This document shows, piece by piece, positions 46,181 through 55,260 of a stretch of 64,000 nt of DNA. Made by a program: the position numbers and the translations under genes. This DNA comes from Bacilli bacterium. Its GTDB lineage: Bacteria; Bacillota_I; Bacilli_A; RF39; UBA660. The notes beneath the pieces are model-generated. The model saw nothing but the letters and a program-made list of their open reading frames with translations. It made no database searches and was not told the DNA's origin. The stretch is taken from NCBI GenBank assembly GCA_017548925.1, contig JAFYYX010000001.1, positions 296,852-360,851 of the forward strand. The letters are read 5' to 3'. Position 1 is the first letter of the stretch, and each line of letters starts with the position of its first letter.

Positions 46181-46660
46181 TCAGTTATATATTTCTTCTA
46201 ATATTTTTATACTTTTAATTCTATTAATATAAAAGTGTCTTATTTCTTCTTTATATTCACAGTAAGCTGCAACTCCCCATTCACTTCCAAGAACTATTAA
46301 ATCATATGGATGAATAGTTCTTTTAGAAATATTTTTTCTATCTTTAGAGTAGTATTCTATAAAGCATTTTTTCTTTTCTTTAATAGCTTTATTTATAAGA
46401 TTATAAAATTCTTTATTATTAATATTTATTTTATTTGGAGTAATAAATCTTTTAGGTACATTAATATTTTGATTTAAAACATATCCGCCATATGGGCCTT
46501 TAATAGTATCTATATATATACCTGCTTTTTCCATTTCATCTTTATAAACTCTGATCATTCTTGGAGATACTTCTAGTTTATCTGATAACTCTTTAATAGA
46601 GTATTTTCTACCAGAACTTAAATATTCAATCATTAAAAGAACATTACTTATTTTAGACAT
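46181..46660 (-). CDS. WYL-type transcription regulator
   Basis: A 159-residue regulator. The N-terminal winged helix-turn-helix (LMIEYLSSGRKYSIKELSDKL, SPRMIRVYKDEME) is of the HTH_11/DeoR type. The C-terminal half (about 90-155) is a shortened WYL-like ligand-binding domain (KKCFIEYYSKDRKNISKR, HPYDLIVLGSEW, RHFYINRIKSI). WYL regulators respond to nucleic-acid or nucleotide ligands in several defence and metabolic settings. Here it lies behind the ITPase gene on the same strand, with a 55-base gap. The start is preceded by GGAGG. Confidence 0.85.
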   Translation of the reverse strand: MSKISNVLLMIEYLSSGRKYSIKELSDKLEVSPRMIRVYKDEMEKAGIYIDTIKGPYGGYVLNQNINVPKRFITPNKININNKEFYNLINKAIKEKKKCFIEYYSKDRKNISKRTIHPYDLIVLGSEWGVAAYCEYKEEIRHFYINRIKSIKILEEIYN

Positions 46661-46706
46661 ATAATACCTCCAAATTATTTAAAGTTTATTATAGCATACA
46701 TAACAA

Positions 46707-46735
46707 TAAAAAAACTAACTATTTGATAGTTAGTT
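46707..46735 (-). terminator. Terminator after tRNA-Met
   Basis: AACTAACTAT (46713-46722) pairs with ATAGTTAGTT (46726-46735), followed on the minus strand by Ts. The stem is almost the same as that following tRNA-Ala. Confidence 0.88.
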
Positions 46736-46745
46736 AATAACAATA

Positions 46746-46822
46746 TGGTAGCGACGGTGTGATTCGAACACACGACCTGCCGGGTATGAACCGGATGCTC
46801 TAGCCAGCTGAGCTACATCGCC
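46746..46822 (-). tRNA. tRNA-Met (anticodon CAT)
   Basis: Minus strand. The acceptor GGCGATG pairs with CGTCGCT (two G-T pairs), the D arm is AGCTCAGCTGGCTAGAGC, the anticodon loop is TTCATAC (CAT), the T arm is GTGTGTTCGAATCACAC, and CCA is encoded. The acceptor starts with a G-T pair rather than the unpaired first base of initiator tRNA, which favours the elongator; tRNA-Ile(k2C) is not excluded. Confidence 0.95.
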
Positions 46823-46941
46823 ATGTCAATTGACAATTAGAATTATAACAAAAAATATACAAAAGTACAACATTTTTTAATTTAATATTCTTGATATATT
46901 TCCTAAATTAAAGTAAAATTAAAAAAGCGAGGTAGTAAATT

Positions 46942-47667
46942 ATGAATAAAGATCAAAAAATATTAGTTTTAATAATTGTATTATTAGTTATAGTAGCTGG
47001 AGCTTTTGGAGTTTATGCTTATAAACATAAAGGCGAAAAGAAATGTAAAACTGAAGAAACAGATGCAGTTAAATTTAAAAGAGAATATGAAGAATATAAT
47101 GATAAAAAATATGATAATGGTAAAGAATATTTTACTGTTAATCTAACTAACAAAAATTTATTTAAATATATTTCTGAAGAAGATGCAGTTAAATTTTTAA
47201 ATGAAGGTACAGGAGTTATCTATTTTGGTTTCCCACAATGCCCTTGGTGTAGAAGTTTAGTTCCATATCTTGAAGAAATTGGTGAACAATATGGAGTTGA
47301 CAAAATCTATTATTTAAATATTAGAGAAATTAGAGATAGTTACAAAGTAGAAAATAAAAAAGCAGTTATTGATACTAAAGGTACTGACTCATATTATGAA
47401 TTATTAAAAGCTTTAGATAAATATTTAACTAAATTCTATATAACTGATGAAAAAGGTAACAAATATGATACAGGAGTTAAAAGATTATATGCTCCAACTA
47501 CAGTTGTAGTTAAAAAAGGAAAAATTGTTGGATTTAATGAAGGAACAGTTGATTCACAAGAAAAATTTGTGGCTTTAACAGAAACTGAAATTAAAGAGTT
47601 AAAAGATATTTTATCAACAATGTTTTCTCAAGTATCAACAACAGTTTGTACTGATACAGGATGTTAA
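46942..47667 (+). CDS. Membrane-anchored thioredoxin-like protein
   Basis: A 241-residue protein with an N-terminal transmembrane helix (about 7-26), a charged linker and a thioredoxin-fold domain (about 75-225). The redox motif is FGFPQCPWCRSLVP (CPWC). A strand with the cis-proline context is visible later (RLYAPTTVVVKKGKIVG, Pro in YAPTTV). Two cysteines at the very C-terminus (TVCTDTGC) are unusual. It probably acts outside the membrane in thiol-disulfide exchange. It starts at ATG 46942 behind GCGAGG and has its own terminator. Confidence 0.85.
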   Translation: MNKDQKILVLIIVLLVIVAGAFGVYAYKHKGEKKCKTEETDAVKFKREYEEYNDKKYDNGKEYFTVNLTNKNLFKYISEEDAVKFLNEGTGVIYFGFPQCPWCRSLVPYLEEIGEQYGVDKIYYLNIREIRDSYKVENKKAVIDTKGTDSYYELLKALDKYLTKFYITDEKGNKYDTGVKRLYAPTTVVVKKGKIVGFNEGTVDSQEKFVALTETEIKELKDILSTMFSQVSTTVCTDTGC

Positions 47668-47671
47668 TTAA

Positions 47672-47697
47672 AAATACAAGCTCACTTGTATTTTTTT
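47672..47697 (+). terminator. Terminator
   Basis: AAATACAAG (47672-47680) pairs with CTTGTATTT (47685-47693), followed by Ts. Confidence 0.9.
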
Positions 47698-47753
47698 CTT
47701 GTTTAGATATATATAATTCGTTATAATAAATAATTAAGGAAGGTGATGCAATT

Positions 47754-49031
47754 ATGAAGCTAGTAACTTTATTACCAGCAGATAAATATGTAGTTATAAA
47801 TAAAACTATTTTATCTGATCAAGATCGCATCACTATTAATACTTTATATGCTCCAATAATTGGTGCATCAGCTGTAGGTTTATTTTTTTCACTTTGGAAT
47901 GATTTAGATCAATCTATGATTGCATCAACTGAGCATTCTCATCATCATTTAATGACTATTTTAAAAATGAGTTTAGAAGAAATTAAAAGATCAAGAGAAG
48001 CATTAGAAGCTATGGGACTTTTAAGAACATATTATAAAGAAGGAGATATTAATGAATATGTTTATGAACTATATTCACCACTTTCTCCAGCAGAATTCTT
48101 TGATAATGCTATATACAATGTTGTTTTATATAATAATGTTGGTAAATCAGAATATGATAAATTAGTTAAAAAATATCAAAGAGTTGATATTAGTTTAGAA
48201 GGCTTTAAAGATATAACTAAAAAATTAAATGATGTTTATGAACCACTATCAATATCATCTCCTGAAGCAATAATTAAAAGAGATGCCCTTGGAATTAATA
48301 GTGATAATATAATTGATTTTGATTTCATTTTTAGTTCACTTCCAAAGAATTTAATTAATGAAAAGACTTTTAATTTAGAAACAAGAAAACTAATTAATCA
48401 ACTTGCTTATATTTATAATTTAGATAATATAAAAATGTGTGAATTAATTAGAGATTCTGTTTCAACTAGAGGTATTATTGATAAAAATGAACTAAGAAAA
48501 AATGCAAGAGGTATGTATACATCAAGTCATGGTAATTTACCATCACTTGTTTATAGAACTCAACCAGAATATTTAAAAAGTCCAACAGGTGATAATTCAA
48601 AAAGAGGTAAGATTATTGCTGTATTTGAAAATACAACCCCATATGACTTTTTAAAAAGTAAATATAATGGGACTAAACCAACAGCTAGAGATTTAAAACT
48701 TTTAGAAAGTCTGCTTATAGATTTAGATTTAAAACCTGCTGTTGTTAATGTACTTATAGATTATGTGCTTAAGAAAAATAATAATAAACTTACAACTGGT
48801 TTTGTTGAAACTATAGCTGGTCAGTGGAAAAGACAAAATATAGAAACTGCAGCTGATGCCATGGCATTTGCTGAGGCAGAACATAAAAAGACTAAAGAAT
48901 ATAAAGATAAAGTAGAAACAAAGAAAACAGCTACTAAAAAACCTGAATGGTTTGATGAAAAAATAGAAAAGAAAGAGATTTCTGCAGAAGAAGAAAAGAA
49001 AATGCAAGAAATGCTAGAAAAATATAGGTGA
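47754..49031 (+). CDS. dnaB: Replication initiation/membrane attachment protein DnaB (Firmicutes type)
   Basis: A 425-residue helicase-loading protein, not related to the E. coli helicase of the same name. The N-terminal domain (LLPADKYVVINKTILSDQD, TLYAPIIGASAVGLF) and the C-terminal DnaB_2/DnaD-like domain (about 290-370, TPYDFLKSKYNG, LLIDLDLKPAVVNVLIDYVL, VETIAGQWKRQNI) match the family. With DnaI it loads the replicative helicase at oriC and at stalled forks. It starts at ATG 47754 behind GGAAGGTGAT. It overlaps the region of dnaI's ribosome binding site, as in Bacillus. Confidence 0.93.
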   Translation: MKLVTLLPADKYVVINKTILSDQDRITINTLYAPIIGASAVGLFFSLWNDLDQSMIASTEHSHHHLMTILKMSLEEIKRSREALEAMGLLRTYYKEGDINEYVYELYSPLSPAEFFDNAIYNVVLYNNVGKSEYDKLVKKYQRVDISLEGFKDITKKLNDVYEPLSISSPEAIIKRDALGINSDNIIDFDFIFSSLPKNLINEKTFNLETRKLINQLAYIYNLDNIKMCELIRDSVSTRGIIDKNELRKNARGMYTSSHGNLPSLVYRTQPEYLKSPTGDNSKRGKIIAVFENTTPYDFLKSKYNGTKPTARDLKLLESLLIDLDLKPAVVNVLIDYVLKKNNNKLTTGFVETIAGQWKRQNIETAADAMAFAEAEHKKTKEYKDKVETKKTATKKPEWFDEKIEKKEISAEEEKKMQEMLEKYR

Positions 49032-49036
49032 TAATT

Positions 49037-49930
49037 ATGGAAAATATTAATATGCCTACATCAAAAAAAATTGATACTGAATTAAAAAAAGAATTATCTT
49101 CTGCAAAAAAAGATGAGAAGTTTATTAAATTAATGAATAAACTTAAGATAGATGATTCAGTAGCAATTAAATATACATCTAAATTACAAGATACATTATG
49201 TGAACTAGATAATTGTAAAAACTGTAAAGGTTTATTTGCTTGTAAGAATAAAGTTGAAGGACATGTATCATTTCCTAAAGTAGAAGGAAATAGATTAATA
49301 TTTAGTTATATTCCTTGTAAACACCAAACTAAGTTAGAAGAAGAACAAGATAAAAATAAAGGAAGCTTATATGAACTAAATAATGCAAGGATGAAAGATA
49401 TAGATGTAAAAGATAAAAAAAGACAAGAAGTTATTTGTTATCTTGATAAATTTTTTGAAGAATATTCTCCTGCAAAAAATAACGTTGGTTTATATCTACA
49501 TGGTTCATTTGGATGCGGTAAAAGCTTTTTAGTATCTGCACTTTTAAATGAACTACATGAAAAGAAAAAAGCATCTGTATGTATGATTTATTTTCCAGAA
49601 GCTTTAAGAACTCTTAAAGATGACTGGGATAATTTTGGTTCTAAAATGGAATATTTAAAATCAGTTGATGTTTTATTAATTGATGATATTGGTGCTGAAA
49701 AAGTAACTGAATGGGGTAGAGATGAAGTTCTTGGAACAATTCTTCAAGCAAGAATGGATAATCATTTATCTACATTCTTTACTTCAAATCTAAATATTAA
49801 AGAACTTGAAAGTCATTTAGCTTTATCAAGCAAAAGCGATGATCTAGTTAAAGCCAGAAGAATTATTGAAAGAATTAAACAACTAACTAATGATATAGAG
49901 TTAATTAGTGTTAATAGAAGAGAAAAGTAA
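49037..49930 (+). CDS. dnaI: Primosomal helicase loader DnaI
   Basis: A 297-residue AAA+ ATPase that loads the replicative helicase. The N-terminal zinc-binding region has cysteines in CELDNCKNCKGLFACKN and YIPCKHQ. The ATPase core has GLYLHGSFGCGKSFL (Walker A) and VDVLLIDDIGAEKVTEWGRDE (Walker B), followed by STFFTSNL (sensor 1). The order and length match DnaI. ATG 49037 is chosen because AGGTGAT (over the dnaB stop) precedes it. It forms an operon with dnaB; the next gene's promoter begins seven bases after its stop. Confidence 0.95.
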   Translation: MENINMPTSKKIDTELKKELSSAKKDEKFIKLMNKLKIDDSVAIKYTSKLQDTLCELDNCKNCKGLFACKNKVEGHVSFPKVEGNRLIFSYIPCKHQTKLEEEQDKNKGSLYELNNARMKDIDVKDKKRQEVICYLDKFFEEYSPAKNNVGLYLHGSFGCGKSFLVSALLNELHEKKKASVCMIYFPEALRTLKDDWDNFGSKMEYLKSVDVLLIDDIGAEKVTEWGRDEVLGTILQARMDNHLSTFFTSNLNIKELESHLALSSKSDDLVKARRIIERIKQLTNDIELISVNRREK

Positions 49931-49937
49931 TTAATAC

Positions 49938-49966
49938 TTGACATATGTTCGCATAAGTATTAACAT
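49938..49966 (+). promoter_or_regulatory. Promoter of the thrS T-box transcript
   Basis: TTGACA (49938-49943), 17-base spacer, TAACAT (49961-49966). The -35 and start of the spacer, TTGACATATGTTCG, closely match the boxes at 32085 and 32629. Confidence 0.75.
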
Positions 49967-49984
49967 TTAAGTGTAAATCGATGA

Positions 49985-50180
49985 AGAAAGACACGATTTA
50001 TATACTGAAAAGATAGAGAGTTAATGATTGGTGTAAATTAACAAGAAGGTATATAAGTTACTACTTTCCAAGAGGATTAATAAATCCCGGTGATTATTAT
50101 TAGCCGTTATTAGTAATTAAGTATAATTAAGGATGGTACCGCGTAAACTATGCTCCTTTGCATAGCTTATGCGGTTTTTT
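49985..50180 (+). promoter_or_regulatory. T-box leader, threonine type
   Basis: The T-box GGATGGTACCGCG (50131-50143) is followed by a terminator (CCGCGTAA.. with ..TTATGCGG, then six Ts, to about 50180). The stem I region carries a candidate specifier ACT (50060-50062, Thr) in GTTACTACT. It regulates thrS by reading tRNA-Thr charging. Confidence 0.92.
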
Positions 50181-50206
50181 AGTTATTTATAGAAAGGATG
50201 ATTGAT

Positions 50207-51970
50207 ATGATAAATATTAAAGAAGACGAAAGATTAAGTAAACTTAATCACTCATGTGCACATTTAATGGCACAAGCTGTTAAACATTTATTTCCAGATG
50301 CTAAGTTCTGGGTAGGACCAGTTATTGAAGAAGGTTTTTACTACGATATTGATCTTGGAGATAAAGTATTAACTGATGAAGATATTGAAGCAATATCAAA
50401 AGAAATGAAAAAACTTGCTAAAGATGGCAAAAAAATTGTAAGACAAGAAATATCTAAACAAGAAGCTCTTGAAATGTTTAAAAACGATCCATACAAATTA
50501 GACTTAATTAATAATATGGATGAAGATAATACCGTAATTTCATGCTATTCTCAAGGAGACTTCACTGATTTATGTCGTGGACCTCATGTTGATTCTGTTA
50601 AAGAACTTAAAAACTTCAAACTTCTAAAATTTAGTGGTGCTTACTGGAAAGGTGACTCTAATAATAAAATGCTTCAAAGAATCTATGGTATTTGTTTTGA
50701 TAATGAAGAAGATTTAAACAAACATTTACAAGAACTTGAAGAAGCAAAAGAAAGAGACCATAGAAAACTTGGTAAAGACTTAGGAATTTTTATGATTTCT
50801 GATTTAATTGGTAAAGGTATGCCACTTTATTTACCAAATGGATATGTTTTATGGAGAGGACTACAAAACTATATTACTGATAAAGAAATCAAATATGGTT
50901 ATAAACATGTACATACTCCAGATGTAGGAACTAAACAATTATATGAAACTTCAGGACACTGGGATCACTATAAAGAAAATATGTTCCCAGCTATGGAAGT
51001 TGATGGTGAAACTTATGTATTAAGACCAATGAACTGTCCTCATCATATGGTTATTTTTGGTAATGATATTCATTCATACAGAGATTTACCACTAAGAATT
51101 GCTGAAGTAGCTAATGATTTTAGATATGAAGCTGCTGGTGCATGTAAAGGTTTGGAAAGAGTTAGAGCTATGACTCAAAACGACTCACATATTTTCTGTA
51201 GACCTGATCAAGTTGAAGAAGAATTTAAAAGCGTTGTTAATCTAATTATGGAAGTATATGGAGACTTTAATGTTGATGTAAGTAAATTCCAATTTAGATT
51301 ATCTTTAAGAGATAAAAATTCTAAAACTAATAAATACTATGATGATGATGAAATGTGGGATAAAGCTGAAAATGCTTTAAGAAAAGTATTAACAGACATG
51401 AATTTAGATTTCTTTGAAGCAAAAGATGAAGCTGCATTCTATGGACCTAAACTAGATGTTTTAGTTAAACCTGCTGTTGGTCCAGCTGTAACTATTCCAA
51501 CAGTTCAATTAGATTTCTTACTTCCAAAGAACTTTGAACTTTCATATATTGATGAAAATGGTGAAAAGAAAACTCCAGTTGTAATTCATAGAGCTATCTT
51601 AGGATCTATTGATAGATTTATGGCATTCTTACTTGAAGAAACAAAAGGAAACCTACCTTTATGGATTGCACCAGTTCAAGTTAAAATCTTACCAGTTAAT
51701 AATGAATATCATTTAGACTATGCAAATGAAGTATTGAATAAATTAGTTGATGCTGATATTAGAGTAGAACTAGATGATAGAGAAGAAAAAGTAGGTTACA
51801 GAATGAGAGAAGCAGTAATGCAAAAAGTACCATTCATACTTGTACTTGGTCAAAAAGAAGTTGATGATAAACTAATTTCTTATAGAAGAAGAGGTTCACA
51901 GGATACTATTACAGTTTCATATGAAGAATTCATCGATTTACTAAAACAAGAAATAAAAGAACATAAATAA
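50207..51970 (+). CDS. thrS: Threonyl-tRNA synthetase lacking the TGS domain
   Basis: A 587-residue class II synthetase. It begins directly at the editing-type second domain (HSCAHLMAQAVKHLFP, DLCRGPHV), without the ~60-residue N-terminal TGS domain of the common ~640-residue enzymes. The catalytic core is complete: MNCPHHMVIF (zinc Cys), RYEAAGACKGLERVRAMTQNDSHIF and QLDFLLP with HRAILGSIDRFMA. The anticodon-binding domain (PVQVKILPVNNEY onward) is also present. ATG 50207 is chosen (AAAGG spacing 9); ATG 50198 touches the site. It is controlled by the threonine T-box. Confidence 0.95.
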   Translation: MINIKEDERLSKLNHSCAHLMAQAVKHLFPDAKFWVGPVIEEGFYYDIDLGDKVLTDEDIEAISKEMKKLAKDGKKIVRQEISKQEALEMFKNDPYKLDLINNMDEDNTVISCYSQGDFTDLCRGPHVDSVKELKNFKLLKFSGAYWKGDSNNKMLQRIYGICFDNEEDLNKHLQELEEAKERDHRKLGKDLGIFMISDLIGKGMPLYLPNGYVLWRGLQNYITDKEIKYGYKHVHTPDVGTKQLYETSGHWDHYKENMFPAMEVDGETYVLRPMNCPHHMVIFGNDIHSYRDLPLRIAEVANDFRYEAAGACKGLERVRAMTQNDSHIFCRPDQVEEEFKSVVNLIMEVYGDFNVDVSKFQFRLSLRDKNSKTNKYYDDDEMWDKAENALRKVLTDMNLDFFEAKDEAAFYGPKLDVLVKPAVGPAVTIPTVQLDFLLPKNFELSYIDENGEKKTPVVIHRAILGSIDRFMAFLLEETKGNLPLWIAPVQVKILPVNNEYHLDYANEVLNKLVDADIRVELDDREEKVGYRMREAVMQKVPFILVLGQKEVDDKLISYRRRGSQDTITVSYEEFIDLLKQEIKEHK

Positions 51971-51984
51971 TATGTTCTTTTTTT
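51956..51984 (+). terminator. Terminator overlapping the thrS stop
   Basis: AAAGAACATA (51956-51965) pairs with TATGTTCTTT (51971-51980), followed by Ts. Confidence 0.88.
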
Positions 51985-52042
51985 CTTGTTTATAATTTAT
52001 TAATTTATTATAATTGACTTATGGGATAGGGAGTTTTGGAAT

Positions 52043-53011
52043 ATGGGTATTAAAGACGAAATAATTAATAGAATAAAAAGAGAATATACAGTTGCAAGTA
52101 TATGCGCTGATTTAAATATAACTTTAGAAGAACTTTATAATTATGTTGTTGAGTTAAGACAAAAAGATAAAAGATACTTTTATGCAAAAGTATGTTCTAA
52201 TGCTGAAATGATGCTTTCAAGTCATAAACAACCAGAAAATGAAACAATTAAAATAACTATACCTAATGGTGAATTTTCTTGGGTTAATATTTCTGATTCA
52301 CATGTTGGTAATATATATGATCAATTAGATAGATTTAGATCACTTGAAGATTTCATGTATAATGAAAATATTATAATGCTTGTTAATAATGGTGATTCAG
52401 TTGATGGACCTGAACATGAAGATCAAAGTATTGAAAGAAGAATACCAAATTTAGATGATCAATTAGTTGAATTTATTGAAAATTATCCTTATATAGATGG
52501 CTTCAATGCTGTTAAAATAGGTGATCATGATAATAGAGATAAAACAAGTGACGGATATAATTTCCAAAGTGCAATAAAAGAATATCGTCCCGATATAAAA
52601 ACATATGGAAATGCAACAGGAGTATTTCAAATAAATAATAAGGAAATAATGCTTTGTCATGATATGAAGGATAAAAATATTAGTAAAGCTGAATTACTAG
52701 ATGATAGAATTATTACTTATGGACACTCACATATATATTATAATCATTCAACATATGCAAATGGTAAACCAGTAATTAGAATTGTTGTTCCATCTATTTC
52801 AAATTTACCACTACATAATGGTACAACACCAGGCTTTCTAAAATTTACAGTTACATGTTCATCTAGTCAAATTGTTGGTATGGTTATTGATAATTATACT
52901 TTTGAAGGTAAAGGATCACACATTTTACATAATGGTAGTGTAGATTATAGATTTCCATTTGAAAATATAAAAAAAGAAGAAAGTAATGGTAAATCAAGAA
53001 AAAGAAAATAA
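52043..53011 (+). CDS. Calcineurin-like metallophosphatase (second copy)
   Basis: A 322-residue phosphoesterase of the same layout as the one at 19387-20364. A short helical N-terminal segment (about 1-65) has a helix-turn-helix-like AYTVASICADLNITLEEL-type pattern. The metal-site motifs follow: NISDSHVGN (D-x-H), VNNGDSVDGP (GD), a GDHDNRDK in place of GNHD, LCHDMKD and ITYGHSHIYYN (GH-x-H). The N-terminal part could bind nucleic acid or a partner. The substrate is unknown. It starts at ATG 52043 behind AGGGAG. It ends with a very basic tail and a terminator. Confidence 0.83.
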   Translation: MGIKDEIINRIKREYTVASICADLNITLEELYNYVVELRQKDKRYFYAKVCSNAEMMLSSHKQPENETIKITIPNGEFSWVNISDSHVGNIYDQLDRFRSLEDFMYNENIIMLVNNGDSVDGPEHEDQSIERRIPNLDDQLVEFIENYPYIDGFNAVKIGDHDNRDKTSDGYNFQSAIKEYRPDIKTYGNATGVFQINNKEIMLCHDMKDKNISKAELLDDRIITYGHSHIYYNHSTYANGKPVIRIVVPSISNLPLHNGTTPGFLKFTVTCSSSQIVGMVIDNYTFEGKGSHILHNGSVDYRFPFENIKKEESNGKSRKRK

Positions 53012-53034
53012 ATATTTATAATATTTATTTTTTT
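53005..53034 (+). terminator. Terminator
   Basis: AAATAAATA pairs with TATTTATTT (53005-53029), followed by Ts; all-AT, so weaker than most. Confidence 0.65.
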
Positions 53035-53101
53035 TATTGTTATAAATTATGAACTATTATATAATAAAAACTCAACTTGTTTAACAAAGGAGCATTCTTT
53101 T

Positions 53102-55201
53102 ATGGCACATTCACCTAGGGAGAAAGAATTATATAGAGGATCATATCTTAGTGATAGAAAAAGAATAATGGCATTATGGTCTAAAAGAAATTTTTTTGAT
53201 GCCAAAAACACAGATATGTTCGGAATAACTGTTTCAAATAAAAATCATATGACAGCTCATCATATATTTGTTAAACCAGGTAAATGTGTAGGACTTGCTC
53301 CATTATCAAATTTAGTACATTCATATCTAGATGATTATCTAAGAAATAACAATCTTGAAGAATATCTTAGATGGAATATGTATTTAAAAAATGCATATGA
53401 TTTTGTGGAAAATAAGAATATGTTTATTACTAAGGAAGAGTTAATAAAAGAAAGAGATGCCTTGTTACTTAATATTTTAAATGATAAAAGTAATAAAGAA
53501 GCTGCTTGTTATCTTAGATTAATTCCATATATTAAAGAATGGGCACAAAATAGTACAATTAATCTTGGAAAATTAAAAAATCCTATATATAGCAAAATAT
53601 TTAACAATAAATATATCAGCATAAATGATTTTAAATATATATCTGATTTATGTAGTAATAAATATTATCCAATTTATCATCCTTTAGAAAATATTGATTA
53701 TAAAATTGATGAAGCAAGTATTAAACAATCATTATTAAAATATATATGTAACAAAATATATGAAATGCAAAATATGTACTTTGATTTTAATAATTATCCA
53801 AGTGATTACGAAGTATTTCTTTCAAAAGTAAATGAAGATATTAATTATACGTATACAGATAAAACATTAGATATTATGAATAAAAGCGTATGTGACTGGA
53901 TGGGAGAAAAAATATCAGAACCATATTTATTTGCTGAAAAAGAATATTTTTTAACTGATAATAGTATGCACATACTTGAATATCTTAAAAATAATAACCT
54001 TGAATTATATGCTTTATGGATAAAATTATTCAGTATTTTTAAAACTGAACCATATAATAAAAAGAATTTCAGTTATAGAAGTAGATTAAGAAATAGAACC
54101 ATGCAATCCATAGATAATGATATTGAAAGTCAAAATTATAAAGATATTTTTAATAAAGTATTACAAAAAATAGGTCATATACAAAGTGAAACTAATATAT
54201 ATGAATATAAAGATTTACGTAGAATAGAATTTGCTAAAGAATATAATCGTAGATATATATGTCAAAAATTAAATGAAAAATCTGTACCAAAAAATGAACC
54301 TGAAATAAAAGTAAATAATATTGATAAATATTTATATGATAATCGTTTTTTGAACAACGATGCCATGGGTTTAAAAGCAGACCATATAAGTAATACTTTT
54401 AATTTGTTCTTGTCAGACTTAGGATGGTTTATATATAATTTTTTGAAAGATAATAATAAAACTCTATACAAAAAATGGATAGATTTATTTAATATAATGA
54501 ATAATAAAAATGATGGTATTAATATTAATATATGTAAAACTGATATTCTATTATACGTACATAATGTTTTAAATGATTTAAGAAAAGAAACTTGTGTTTA
54601 TTTTAGGAACCTTGCTCATATACAACCTAAAATGTCTAATAAAAATAGGTGTATATTTTATAGTAGACAATTTAGGAAGAAAGATATAAGAATATATATA
54701 AAAAGCATTGATGATATATATGATAGTAAAGAAATAGATAAATTAACAAAAGAAAATACAAGTTATTGTAATTTTTTAAATCAAAATTACCAAAGATATT
54801 TGAAATCACTTTCAAAAAATGAAGTCAAATTTAAGATTAATAAGTCAAAAAATTATGATAAGTTTTATTCAAAAAATATTAAAACAGATTGGTTAGGTTT
54901 TAATATAGATTTATTAAAAGATAATATAAGAATGTATAATCCAAATTTATTTTTAACAGAAGATAGTTATTTAATTTTAAATATGTTAAAAAGAGTAAAT
55001 AAAGATTTATATTTTGATTGGTTAGAATTATTTGAAAAGATTAATCTTGAAAATCCTGATAATAAACCTTTAGGGTATGATAGGGAAATTGAAAGATTAA
55101 TTATTCAAACATATTATTTATTAAAATCAAAAAATAATCAATTTAATGATGAAGAGAAGAACTTAGTTAGAAAACTTAAAGTAAGAGTTTATGGTAATTA
55201 A
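53102..55201 (+). CDS. Large hypothetical protein with four degenerate internal repeats
   Basis: A 699-residue protein that I do not recognise. It has no signal peptide or transmembrane helix and is strongly Asn/Lys/Tyr/Ile-rich. A unit of about 75-90 residues recurs four times, near 39-125, 265-338, 420-505 and 596-680. Each opens with a W/F-x-G turn (DMFGITV, DWMGEKI, DAMGLKA, DWLGFNI). Each continues with a helix after LxxLS/LTDxS and then LY-x-x-W-x-x-LF (for example LYALWIKLF, LYKKWIDLF, LYFDWLELF). It starts at ATG 53102 behind AAAGGAG. Two small genes follow in the same direction. A structural or binding role for the repeats is inference. Confidence 0.7.
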   Translation: MAHSPREKELYRGSYLSDRKRIMALWSKRNFFDAKNTDMFGITVSNKNHMTAHHIFVKPGKCVGLAPLSNLVHSYLDDYLRNNNLEEYLRWNMYLKNAYDFVENKNMFITKEELIKERDALLLNILNDKSNKEAACYLRLIPYIKEWAQNSTINLGKLKNPIYSKIFNNKYISINDFKYISDLCSNKYYPIYHPLENIDYKIDEASIKQSLLKYICNKIYEMQNMYFDFNNYPSDYEVFLSKVNEDINYTYTDKTLDIMNKSVCDWMGEKISEPYLFAEKEYFLTDNSMHILEYLKNNNLELYALWIKLFSIFKTEPYNKKNFSYRSRLRNRTMQSIDNDIESQNYKDIFNKVLQKIGHIQSETNIYEYKDLRRIEFAKEYNRRYICQKLNEKSVPKNEPEIKVNNIDKYLYDNRFLNNDAMGLKADHISNTFNLFLSDLGWFIYNFLKDNNKTLYKKWIDLFNIMNNKNDGININICKTDILLYVHNVLNDLRKETCVYFRNLAHIQPKMSNKNRCIFYSRQFRKKDIRIYIKSIDDIYDSKEIDKLTKENTSYCNFLNQNYQRYLKSLSKNEVKFKINKSKNYDKFYSKNIKTDWLGFNIDLLKDNIRMYNPNLFLTEDSYLILNMLKRVNKDLYFDWLELFEKINLENPDNKPLGYDREIERLIIQTYYLLKSKNNQFNDEEKNLVRKLKVRVYGN

Positions 55202-55260
55202 CTCATTGATTAAAATAAATAAATAATGTATATTAATTATAAATTATGGGAGGTTTATAT

